The translations under genes were made by a program, and so were the position numbers. Positions 54,066-61,792 of a stretch of 64,000 nt of DNA are shown here, in pieces. Every line of letters begins with the position of its first letter. Position 1 is the stretch's first letter. The notes below the pieces were generated by a model that saw only the letters and a program-made list of their open reading frames with translations, had not been told where the DNA came from and searched no databases. Source of the DNA: an uncultured Pelagibacteraceae bacterium (GTDB taxonomy: Bacteria; Pseudomonadota; Alphaproteobacteria; Pelagibacterales; Pelagibacteraceae); contig CACNYD010000002.1 of assembly GCA_902624635.1 (NCBI GenBank), positions 62,001 to 126,000 on the forward strand, in the 5' to 3' direction.

Positions 54066-54472
54066 TATGAAATTTCTTTTTTAATTTTTTCTTTAATACT
54101 GGCCATAATTTTATTATCAATATACAATAATCCGGCTAATCTTCTCATTAAGTTGGCCTCATAAATATCAGCTTCTTCATTTGAATAAACAATTCTCCAT
54201 AGAGTTTCTACTATCTTAATTTTATTATGTTCTTCCATACTTTTCACTTCTTTTGTAAAATCCAAAATTTGATTTGAGTTTTCTTCTATTTTTTTTCCAT
54301 TTAACAATATTTTTTCAATATTTCGATTGTTAGCCCCTATCTCTAAAAGAGCATTTTTGATTATCTTTTCCTCATTTTCGGTATAGTTTTCATCAATCTT
54401 TGCTGCATGAATTAGCAAAGCAGCTACTTTTGAGATATCATCCTCTTCATTTTTATTATCTTTAAAGAACAT
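54065..54472 (-). CDS. TerB-like (DjlA N-terminal-like) helical protein
   Basis: The 135-residue all-alpha protein matches the TerB fold: [20 protein letters not shown] (first metal-binding-type helix pair, near 15) and [31 protein letters not shown] (near 88) as the second half. In this fold Asp/Glu pairs may bind metal. Tellurite resistance is not implied. It replaces the S4-domain gene usually found between helicase and fdxA in alphaproteobacteria and overlaps fdxA by one base. Confidence 0.82.
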   Translation of the reverse strand: MFFKDNKNEEDDISKVAALLIHAAKIDENYTENEEKIIKNALLEIGANNRNIEKILLNGKKIEENSNQILDFTKEVKSMEEHNKIKIVETLWRIVYSNEEADIYEANLMRRLAGLLYIDNKIMASIKEKIKKEIS

Positions 54473-54476
54473 AATT

Positions 54477-56954
54477 TTAATTGAAATTTAGATTTTTAAG
54501 AACTTTAAAAGGATTTTCTTTTAAAATTTTTTTGTTTTTATTTTTAATTACTTTTTTTGGAACATACTTAAATAATATTTCATTATTTTTCTCTAAAACC
54601 TTATAACCCATTGATTTTAAAAGTTGTTGAAAATTATCTTTGTTGCATCCCAGTAAATTAAGCATTTCGGGCTTCATTTTAATTTCTTTTTTTTCTTTTT
54701 TATCAGAATTGATTATTTGCATGAACAACCTCTCTAAAATATCAATTCTAACATAAGAATTGTTAAATTTTTCATAACCACATAGTAGCATAAAATTTTT
54801 ATCCATAAGCTTGTTATCATTTAAGAAATTCAGACCAAAAGTTGGTGGTTTCAAATTAAAGTATTTATTATGATAATTTTTCCAAAGTAGAGTTCTTAAA
54901 GAAACTGACTCAGGTTTAATTAATCTGTGTAAAAAAACATGGTATCTACCGAACTTAACACCTAAATCTCTTAAAATTTTTCTCTCGCTTTGATCAAGTT
55001 TTTTTAAATATTCTGATACTTGTTCTCTTTTAAGCACACCATTATTCTCATAAAGTTGATAGGCTAAAGCTTTAATCGAAGTATTTTTTTCTTTTATGTT
55101 TTTTAAGTCAAATAAACTTTTAAGAATAGTTGAAATTTTATTTTTTAACCATTTGTCTAAAAAATTAATTAGTTTATTTCTTTGCTCTTGCTCAAGTATA
55201 TCATCAACTATCAGCTCAATATTGGGGCTTAAATAGTCTTTACCAGAAACTAATTTACCAATGGGTGAATTGTTCCAATAAATTTTAAAATCTTCACCCA
55301 GATCAATTAACCCAGTATCTATTATTGTTTGAATTCTTTTTTCAAGTTCAGGACCAACAGTTTGTCTTGCAGCTTTTTTAAGAGATTTTATATCTGTCTC
55401 TAGTGCACCCTTTTTAAGATCAAGTTCTAATTTGAGTCCATTTATTTTTCCTATAAACTGCTCATCAATCATTACTTCATTATTTTCTAAAATTTTAGTG
55501 TCAAAATCCATATCTTGTTTTAGACCTCTTGCAAGAACACTTGCTCTTTTATCAATAAAAGTTTTTGTAAGTTCCTCATGCAATCTATCTGACAATTGAT
55601 CTTCTAATAATTTTGTTTTTTCTATCCAATAACTTTGATTTTCAACCCAATTATTTTTATTAGAAACATAAGACCAAGTTCTAACATTTGCAATTCTATT
55701 AGCAAGAGAGTCAACATTTCCCTCTAATTTATCCAATTTCATAAGTTGTATACGCATAAAATTGTCACTTATTTTTCCTTCAGCGCTTGTTAAAAAATTA
55801 AATATTTTTTCTATAACAATGATATGATTTCCATAGGTTTTTTTAACAAAATCTGGAATTTGACAACATTCCCAGAGCAAAGTTAGAGTTTGTTTGATAT
55901 TAGGCATCTTATGAATTTCTAATTTTTTTATCAAATACTTAAGAGCTTTTTCGTCTTCACATTCATGAACTTTTTTTAACCAATCTTTACTAGGTCGTTC
56001 TTCTAAAGATTTTAATAAAACAGTAGGATTATTGAAGTTCAAATTAGAATTTCTCCAGAAAAGAGTTCTTATTTCCTCAAATTTATGGTTTTCAATTAAG
56101 TCAACTTCCTCAGAATTTATTTCTTTGCAATCTCCCGTTATTCCAAAACCACCATCATTTAGATATCTTCCTGCCCTACCAGCAATTTGTCCTATTTCTG
56201 AAAGATTGAGTCTTCTTAACTTTTTTCCATCAAATTTTTTTAAATTAGAAAAAAAAACTTGCTCTAAATCCATATTTATTCCCATACCAATTGCATCAGT
56301 TGCAACCAAAAAATCAACATCACCAGACTGATATAAATTAACTTGAGCATTTCTAGTTTTAGGGCTTAAAGAACCCATCACTATTGCGGCTCCTCCCTTT
56401 TGTCTTCTAATTAATTCTGCGATTGCATATACCTCCTCAGTTGAAAATGCTATAATTGCCGTTTTTCTATTAATTCTTGAAATCTTCTTATGCCCTGAAT
56501 AAGTGAGCTTTGATAGTCTATTTCTATTAATAAATTCAATATCGTCGTCTAATTTGGATATGATATTTCTAATCGTATTAGATCCCATAAACATAGTTAA
56601 TTTTGTCCCTCGCATGTTAAGTAGTCTGTCTGTAAAAATATGACCTCTTTCATGATCTGCACACATCTGTATTTCATCAACACCAACAAATTCTAAAACT
56701 TTATCTATTGGCATAGACTCGACTGTGCATAAAAAATATTTTGCATTTTTTGGTATAATTTTTTCTTCACCTGTGATTAAAGCAACTTCATCATTTTTTG
56801 TTTTTTTAATCACCTTGTCATAAACTTCTCTTGCGAGAAGTCTAAGTGGAAAGCCTATCATTCCACTATTAAAAGATAGCATAGTCTCTATAGCTAAATG
56901 AGTTTTACCTGTATTAGTGGGGCCCAAAACTGCTGTAATTTTATTTTTAATCAT
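54477..56954 (-). CDS. SUV3-like ATP-dependent RNA helicase
   Basis: The 825-residue protein is an Ski2-like/SUV3-type RNA helicase. Motif I is GPTNTGKTHLAIE (near residue 11), the DEAD-box-like motif II is VGVDEIQMCAD (near 90), motif V is FLVATDAIGMGINMD and motif VI is IGQIAGRAGRYL (near 255). A C-terminal region of about 400 residues is specific to this alphaproteobacterial helicase group. Mitochondrial SUV3 works with PNPase in RNA decay; pnp is also in this window, but the link is inference. It is followed by the TerB-like gene after 4 bases. Confidence 0.9.
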   Translation of the reverse strand: MIKNKITAVLGPTNTGKTHLAIETMLSFNSGMIGFPLRLLAREVYDKVIKKTKNDEVALITGEEKIIPKNAKYFLCTVESMPIDKVLEFVGVDEIQMCADHERGHIFTDRLLNMRGTKLTMFMGSNTIRNIISKLDDDIEFINRNRLSKLTYSGHKKISRINRKTAIIAFSTEEVYAIAELIRRQKGGAAIVMGSLSPKTRNAQVNLYQSGDVDFLVATDAIGMGINMDLEQVFFSNLKKFDGKKLRRLNLSEIGQIAGRAGRYLNDGGFGITGDCKEINSEEVDLIENHKFEEIRTLFWRNSNLNFNNPTVLLKSLEERPSKDWLKKVHECEDEKALKYLIKKLEIHKMPNIKQTLTLLWECCQIPDFVKKTYGNHIIVIEKIFNFLTSAEGKISDNFMRIQLMKLDKLEGNVDSLANRIANVRTWSYVSNKNNWVENQSYWIEKTKLLEDQLSDRLHEELTKTFIDKRASVLARGLKQDMDFDTKILENNEVMIDEQFIGKINGLKLELDLKKGALETDIKSLKKAARQTVGPELEKRIQTIIDTGLIDLGEDFKIYWNNSPIGKLVSGKDYLSPNIELIVDDILEQEQRNKLINFLDKWLKNKISTILKSLFDLKNIKEKNTSIKALAYQLYENNGVLKREQVSEYLKKLDQSERKILRDLGVKFGRYHVFLHRLIKPESVSLRTLLWKNYHNKYFNLKPPTFGLNFLNDNKLMDKNFMLLCGYEKFNNSYVRIDILERLFMQIINSDKKEKKEIKMKPEMLNLLGCNKDNFQQLLKSMGYKVLEKNNEILFKYVPKKVIKNKNKKILKENPFKVLKNLNFN

Positions 56955-57130
56955 TTCTATCTTTGGTATATGTAATTTTTTACCTACAAGATGTTGTTAC
57001 TGCTAAAGAACAAAAATAGACTAAAACATGACCGAATCGTAGGATAAAAAGTTCTCATTTAATATATTTGAGTTAATTAAACACAATAAAAGAATTTTAA
57101 TCAATATTAATTATGCATTCTTTTAAAAAA
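56955..57130. other. Gap without recognised gene, between helicase and thioesterase
   Basis: This 176-base stretch is very AT-rich. I see no open reading frame of useful length, no clear terminator hairpin with a T-run and no tRNA. It must contain the promoter of the helicase-TerB-fdxA-carD transcript. Confidence 0.4.
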
Positions 57131-57544
57131 TTATTTTATTTGAGATTTATTTTTTAAAATTTTCCAGATGCCATTCGCTGCGGTAATAATATTGTTATTA
57201 CATTTAAGTTCACAATATAAAAATACTAAAGTTTTTGTTTTTTTTAAAATTTTTACAGATCCAATAATTTCCTCCCCAATTTTTGAAGTACCTATAAATT
57301 TTATATCTAAAGAGATTGTGACACATGTTGCATTTTCTGTTGAACGATAAGCTGCTGTTCCAGAGCCAGCATCAATTAAAGCAGATAAATACCCTCCATG
57401 GGTTATTCCCAAGGCATTAAGATGGTTTTCATTTACAATTGATTTGAACTCATATTCTGAATTAGAGATATTTCTAAAAAAAAAACCTCCGTTATGTTTC
57501 ATAAATCCGTTTTTTAAACTTATTTGTTCAAATTTATCAGACAT
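57131..57544 (-). CDS. PaaI-like thioesterase (hotdog fold)
   Basis: The 137-residue hotdog protein has LNALGITHGGYLSALIDAGSG, with the active-site region HGG and the Asp of LIDAG (near residues 50-65), and ATCVTISLDIKFIGTSKIGEE, typical of the PaaI/YdiI branch that hydrolyses aromatic or medium-chain acyl-CoA. The physiological substrate is not fixed by sequence. A 32-residue membrane ORF ends 6 bases upstream on the same strand. Confidence 0.85.
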   Translation of the reverse strand: MSDKFEQISLKNGFMKHNGGFFFRNISNSEYEFKSIVNENHLNALGITHGGYLSALIDAGSGTAAYRSTENATCVTISLDIKFIGTSKIGEEIIGSVKILKKTKTLVFLYCELKCNNNIITAANGIWKILKNKSQIK

Positions 57545-57550
57545 AGTTAA

Positions 57551-57649
57551 TTACAATACAAAACAAAATATTATTAAAATTACAGAGATAATTATAAAAA
57601 AATATATAACTGAATTTTGTAGAGATGATTTATTTAACCATTTTATCAT
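57551..57649 (-). CDS. Possible 32-residue single-helix membrane peptide
   Basis: The reading frame encodes MIKWLNKSSLQNSVIYF and then 15 almost wholly hydrophobic residues ending FCFVL. That is a basic N terminus followed by one membrane helix. It lies just upstream of the thioesterase on the same strand. Small membrane peptides of this layout are common in bacteria, but chance ORFs of this length also occur in AT-rich DNA. No ribosome site is obvious. Confidence 0.35.
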   Translation of the reverse strand: MIKWLNKSSLQNSVIYFFIIISVILIIFCFVL

Positions 57650-57847
57650 TTGTAATAATTACACCTTATAACTTAGACTTTTTGTGTTAGATGTTTAAAT
57701 TAAATTATTTTGTAGTAGGTTGTCAATTACAATAAGAATAAATTAATTTTATTGATAAAGTTTCGTGTTAATTTTGAGTTATTAGGATTTCTTTAGTGAA
57801 TTTAACAATTTTATGATTTAATATGTTAATTTTATATATTTATAATT
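57650..57847. other. AT-rich spacer before sxtJ
   Basis: This roughly 200-base stretch is divergent between the thioesterase side and the sxtJ operon. TTGATAAAG near 57752 could serve as a -35-like element, but no convincing -10 pairs with it. No gene, repeat or terminator is recognised. Confidence 0.35.
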
Positions 57848-58216
57848 ATGGATTCTAACAAAAATTTTGGAATAGTTTTCTTTTTTGTTTTTTTAATTAT
57901 AGGTCTTTACCCATTAATTAATGAAGGAGATATAAGAAAATGGTCAATAGTAATTTCTTTAATTTTTTTAACATTAGGCCTAATTAACTCTAAAATTCTA
58001 ACACCTCTTAACAAAGTTTGGTTTAAATTTGGAATATTATTAGGCAAGATCATATCACCATTAATAATGGGATTTATTTTTTTTTTAGTTGTAACACCAA
58101 TCGGGTTGATTATGAGAATATTAGGAAAAGATTTACTAAATTTACAATTTAAAAAATCAGGTTCATATTGGATTGAAAAAAAGGGTCCAAAAAGTAAAAT
58201 GAAAAATCAATTTTAA
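57848..58216 (+). CDS. SxtJ family membrane protein
   Basis: The 122-residue protein has membrane segments at about 7-24, 32-52 and 64-93. The C-terminal signature PIGLIMRILGKDLL and a polar end (SYWIEKKGPKSKM) match the SxtJ family. SxtJ occurs beside NodU-type carbamoyltransferases, first noted in the saxitoxin cluster of cyanobacteria but widespread. Here it is the first gene of sxtJ-DUF5989-carbamoyltransferase with one-base spacing to the next gene. No toxin pathway is implied; the natural product or glycan is unknown. Confidence 0.8.
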   Translation: MDSNKNFGIVFFFVFLIIGLYPLINEGDIRKWSIVISLIFLTLGLINSKILTPLNKVWFKFGILLGKIISPLIMGFIFFLVVTPIGLIMRILGKDLLNLQFKKSGSYWIEKKGPKSKMKNQF

Positions 58217-58217
58217 A

Positions 58218-58367
58218 ATGAGTTTTATTAGAGAATTTTGGGAATTTTTAAGGGTAAGAAAAAAATATTGGCTTTTACCAATAATTATAATACTTGCTTT
58301 ATTTGGAGGCTTGATAGTTTTGACTCAAGGTTCTGCAATAGCTCCATTTATTTATACAATATTCTAA
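58218..58367 (+). CDS. DUF5989 family small membrane protein
   Basis: The 49-residue protein is MSFIREFWEFLRVRKKYW, followed by a single membrane helix LLPIIIILALFGGLIVL and TQGSAIAPFIYTIF, which matches the DUF5989 pattern seen beside SxtJ proteins. It lies between sxtJ (one base before) and the carbamoyltransferase, whose GTG start follows the stop directly. It is easily missed by gene callers because of its length. Confidence 0.85.
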   Translation: MSFIREFWEFLRVRKKYWLLPIIIILALFGGLIVLTQGSAIAPFIYTIF

Positions 58368-60203
58368 GTGACTGCAATTTTAGGTATTTCCGCATTTTAT
58401 CACGATAGTGCAGCCTGCATTTTGAAAAATGGTAAAATTATTGCAGCTGCTCAAGAAGAAAGATTTACAAGAAAAAAACATGATCCTAGTTATCCTCAAA
58501 ACGCTATTGATTTTGTTTTAAAATATTCAAACTTACAATTAAGTGAAGTGGATAAGATAGTATTTTTTGAAAAACCATTTTTAAAGTTTGAGAGATTGTT
58601 AGAAACTTATGTAGCTTTTGCTCCTAGAGGTTTTGTTTCCTTTTCAAAAGCTATGCCACTTTGGATTAAAGAAAAACTTTTTCAAAAAAACTTTTTATTT
58701 AATAAATTAAAAGAGCACGACAATAATTATAAGTCAGATGAAAATATTTTTTTTTCTGATCATCATTTAAGTCATGCCGCAAGTGCTTTTTATCCATCCC
58801 CGTTTGATGAAGCTGTGGTAATAACAGCAGATGGTGTGGGCGAGTGGGCTACAACAACTGTTGCAGTTGGAAAAGGAAGTAATTTAGAAATTAAAAAAGA
58901 AATCCATTTTCCTCATTCTTTGGGACTTCTTTATTCTGCCTTTACTTATTACACAGGTTTTAAAGTTAACAGTGGTGAATATAAATTAATGGGTCTTGCA
59001 CCATATGGAATTCCTATTTACGAAGATAAAATAAAAAAATTGATTGATATAAAAGAGGATGGATCATTTAGGTTAAATCAAAAATACTTTAATTATGCTA
59101 CTGGATTAACGATGACTAATGATCATTTTAATAAGTTATTCGCACAAAAACCACGCGATCCAAAAAAAGAAAAGATAACACAATTTCACATGGATATTGC
59201 AGCTTCAATTCAAAAAGTAACAGAAGAAATAATGATTAAGTTAGCTAGATCAATTCGAAAGACATACAATATAAAAAATTTATGTTTGGCAGGTGGTGTT
59301 GCTCTTAATTGTGTTGCAAATGGTAAAATTCTTAGTGAGAAAATTTTTGATCAAATTTGGATACAGCCTGCAGCAGGAGATGCAGGTGGGGCGCTAGGAG
59401 CAGCTCTTGCATTGTGGCACATTGAATTAAATAATGAAAGAACTGTAAATTCGATAGATAATATGCAGGGTTCATATTTAGGAACTGAATTTAGTCAAAA
59501 AGAAATTGAAAAAGAGCTAAATTCAATTGGAGCAAACTTTAAAATATTTGAATATCAGGAGCTATTAAATAAGACATCTGATTTTTTATGTAATGGAAAA
59601 GCAATTGGTTGGTTTCAAGGAAGAATGGAATTTGGTCCGAGAGCATTAGGGAGCAGATCAATTTTAGGTGACCCTAGATCTGAAAATATGCAAAAAAATT
59701 TAAATTTAAAAGTAAAATATAGAGAGAGTTTTAGACCTTTTGCACCCTCTATTTTGAGGGAGGATTTGTCCGCATGGTTCGATATTAATGTCGATAGTCC
59801 GTATATGCTTCTTGTTGCTAATATAAATTCAAAAAAAAAATTTGAAATGACGCAAGAACAAAAAGAATTTTTTGGAATTGACAAATTAAATGTTAAAAGA
59901 TCAGAGATACCTGCAGTCACGCATGTTGATTATTCTGCAAGAATTCAAACTGTTACCAAACATACCAATGCACGTTATTACGATCTAATTTCGAAATTTA
60001 AAGAAAAAACAGGATGTCCAGTTATAATCAATACTTCTTTTAATGTAAGGGGGGAACCAATTGTTAATTCACCAACAGATGCTTTTAATTGTTTTATGGG
60101 AACCGAATTAGATTATTTAGTAATTGGAAACTGTATTTTAGAGAAATCTCAACAAGATCCCAATCTCAAAAAAGATTATTCTAAAGAGTTTGATTTAGAT
60201 TAA
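58368..60203 (+). CDS. NodU/CmcH family carbamoyltransferase
   Basis: The 611-residue protein starts with GTG at 58368. The N-terminal Kae1-like ATP/carbamoyladenylate domain contains ILGISAFYHDSAACIL (residues about 4-19), EERFTRKKHDPSYP, DHHLSHAASAFYPSPF and the later LAGGVALNCVANGKI. The C-terminal carbamoyltransferase domain has GWFQGRMEFGPRALGSRSIL (near 418) and NTSFNVRGEPIVNSP. The family O-carbamoylates sugars or natural products using carbamoyl phosphate and ATP. The substrate is unknown. Its module partners SxtJ and DUF5989 suggest action at the membrane. Confidence 0.92.
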   Translation: MTAILGISAFYHDSAACILKNGKIIAAAQEERFTRKKHDPSYPQNAIDFVLKYSNLQLSEVDKIVFFEKPFLKFERLLETYVAFAPRGFVSFSKAMPLWIKEKLFQKNFLFNKLKEHDNNYKSDENIFFSDHHLSHAASAFYPSPFDEAVVITADGVGEWATTTVAVGKGSNLEIKKEIHFPHSLGLLYSAFTYYTGFKVNSGEYKLMGLAPYGIPIYEDKIKKLIDIKEDGSFRLNQKYFNYATGLTMTNDHFNKLFAQKPRDPKKEKITQFHMDIAASIQKVTEEIMIKLARSIRKTYNIKNLCLAGGVALNCVANGKILSEKIFDQIWIQPAAGDAGGALGAALALWHIELNNERTVNSIDNMQGSYLGTEFSQKEIEKELNSIGANFKIFEYQELLNKTSDFLCNGKAIGWFQGRMEFGPRALGSRSILGDPRSENMQKNLNLKVKYRESFRPFAPSILREDLSAWFDINVDSPYMLLVANINSKKKFEMTQEQKEFFGIDKLNVKRSEIPAVTHVDYSARIQTVTKHTNARYYDLISKFKEKTGCPVIINTSFNVRGEPIVNSPTDAFNCFMGTELDYLVIGNCILEKSQQDPNLKKDYSKEFDLD

Positions 60204-60259
60204 AATAAATTCTTAATATTGGTTAAATAACAAAGTTTGCTAAATATTTTTCTGAACAA

Positions 60260-60337
60260 TGGTGGACCAGGAAAGATTCGAACTCTCAACCTCACCGTCC
60301 GTAGCGGTGCGCTCTATCCAATTGAAGCTACTGGTCC
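60260..60337 (-). tRNA. tRNA-Arg(ACG)
   Basis: On the minus strand the acceptor GGACCAG pairs with CTGGTCC, the anticodon stem-loop CACCG-CTACGGA-CGGTG gives anticodon ACG (A34 normally becomes inosine, reading CGU/CGC/CGA), and the T stem is GAGAG-TTCGAAT-CTTTC. CCA is encoded at the 3' end (60260-60262). It converges with the carbamoyltransferase and is divergent from the thiolase. TadA would be needed for A34 deamination; it is not in this window. Confidence 0.96.
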
Positions 60338-60404
60338 ACAATTTTTATTGATTATTGTATATCAATATTTAGTGTATTTTAATAATAAGTTTAATTTAGA
60401 TTTT

Positions 60405-61580
60405 ATGAGCAACCGTTTAAATGAAGTAGTAATTGTAAGTGCACTAAGAACTCCTATTGGAGCGTTTAATGGATCATTAAAAGATATGAAAGCTGACCTT
60501 TTAGGATCAATAGTTATTAAAGAAATTTTGAGAGAAACAAAATGTGATAAGAAAAAAATTGATGAAGTAATTATGGGTCAAGTATTAACAGCTGGTAATG
60601 GACAAAATCCAGCAAGACAAGCATCAATAAATGCAGGAATACCAATTTCGAAACCAGCTTATATCATAAATCAAGTATGTGGTTCAGGTTTGAGAGCAGT
60701 GATTTCTGGTTTTCAATCAATAAAGTTGGGTGAGTCAAAGTATGTAATTGCTGGTGGACAAGAAAATATGTCTGCATCACAACATTCAATTTTTTTTAGA
60801 GATAAAAAAAAAATTTCTACTCAAGAATTAAAAGATACTATGATAAACGATGGTTTATTAGACGCATTTAACAATTATCATATGGGTGTAACAGCTGAAA
60901 ATGTTGCAAAAAAATTTAGTATTTCAAGACTCGAACAAGATAATTTTGCTCTAAATTCTCAAAAAAAAACAGAAACTGCAATTAATACTAATAGATTTGA
61001 CGAAGAACTGATTAAAATAAATCAAAATGGCATCAATCTTGATAAAGATGAGCATCCAAGAAAAGAGTTAATTAGGTCAGATTTAAAAAAATTAAAAGCG
61101 GTATTTCTTAAAGATGGAACTGTGACACCTGGAAACTCATCGGGAATTAACGATGGTGCCGCCGCTTTATTGTTAACAACTTTAGAGGAAGCTAAAAAAA
61201 AATCAATTCGACCATTAGTAAAGATAATTTCATGGGCTTCAGTTGGAGTTGATCCAGCTCTAATGGGTCTCGGACCAATAGAGGCTGTTCGTAAAGCAGT
61301 CAAAAAAGCAAAATGGAATTTGAATGATATAGATCTATTTGAAATTAATGAAGCTTTTGCAGCTCAAAGCATTGCAGTAATACGTGAATTGAATATTGAA
61401 GAGCATAAAGTTAATGTTAATGGAGGAGCCATCGCTTTAGGTCACCCAATAGGAGCATCAGGTGCCAGAATATTAGTTACTCTTATTCATGAAATGATAA
61501 AACAGAAAAAGAATAAAGGTTGTGCAACATTATGTATAGGTGGTGGAATGGGTATAGCTTTGTGTATTGAGAGAATTTAA
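60405..61580 (+). CDS. Acetyl-CoA acetyltransferase (thiolase)
   Basis: Biosynthetic-type thiolase that interconverts two acetyl-CoA and acetoacetyl-CoA. The 391 residues have NEVVIVSALRTPIGAFNGSL at the start, the acyl-bound Cys in NQVCGSGLRAVISG (near 90), EINEAFAAQ (near 322), GGAIALGHPIGASGA (near 349, catalytic His) and the second Cys in CATLCIGGGMGIALCIER (near 381). I start at 60405; an upstream in-frame ATG at 60237 would cross the tRNA-Arg gene. The role may be polyhydroxybutyrate or acetoacetate metabolism. Confidence 0.95.
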   Translation: MSNRLNEVVIVSALRTPIGAFNGSLKDMKADLLGSIVIKEILRETKCDKKKIDEVIMGQVLTAGNGQNPARQASINAGIPISKPAYIINQVCGSGLRAVISGFQSIKLGESKYVIAGGQENMSASQHSIFFRDKKKISTQELKDTMINDGLLDAFNNYHMGVTAENVAKKFSISRLEQDNFALNSQKKTETAINTNRFDEELIKINQNGINLDKDEHPRKELIRSDLKKLKAVFLKDGTVTPGNSSGINDGAAALLLTTLEEAKKKSIRPLVKIISWASVGVDPALMGLGPIEAVRKAVKKAKWNLNDIDLFEINEAFAAQSIAVIRELNIEEHKVNVNGGAIALGHPIGASGARILVTLIHEMIKQKKNKGCATLCIGGGMGIALCIERI

Positions 61581-61693
61581 GAATTAATCTTTCTAAATTT
61601 CTCCTCAAGCAAAATTTTCTGTATCCAAATTTTAGCATCCAAATAGGTGCTTTCTTTTGGTTGAAATAGCGAATTAAATAACTTTTTAATCAT
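61577..61693 (-). CDS. Possible 38-residue peptide, unknown
   Basis: On the minus strand the frame MIKKLFNSLFQPKESTYLD then reads AKIWIQKILLEEKFRKINS and ends at a stop overlapping the thiolase stop. It is amphipathic and helix-prone, with a plausible AT-rich codon mix. There is no ribosome site, no family and no partner gene. It may be a chance ORF. Confidence 0.3.
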   Translation of the reverse strand: MIKKLFNSLFQPKESTYLDAKIWIQKILLEEKFRKINS

Positions 61694-61792
61694 TTTTAAG
61701 ATTTACATTTAAAGAGTGTCAAAAAATTGAGCAGAATGTGTTAAAATTAGCAATTAAGTAGATTTTTATAGTGTATAAGATCTTATTATTCA

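Noticed and set aside
60237-60404. Upstream in-frame ATG that would extend the thiolase by 56 residues
   Set aside because: The extension runs antisense through tRNA-Arg(ACG), and the added residues do not resemble any thiolase N terminus; MSNRLNEVVIV at 60405 fits the family.
61733-61792. Promoter upstream of aceE
   Set aside because: TTGAGC and TAAAAT are only 9 bases apart and no other pairing is convincing.
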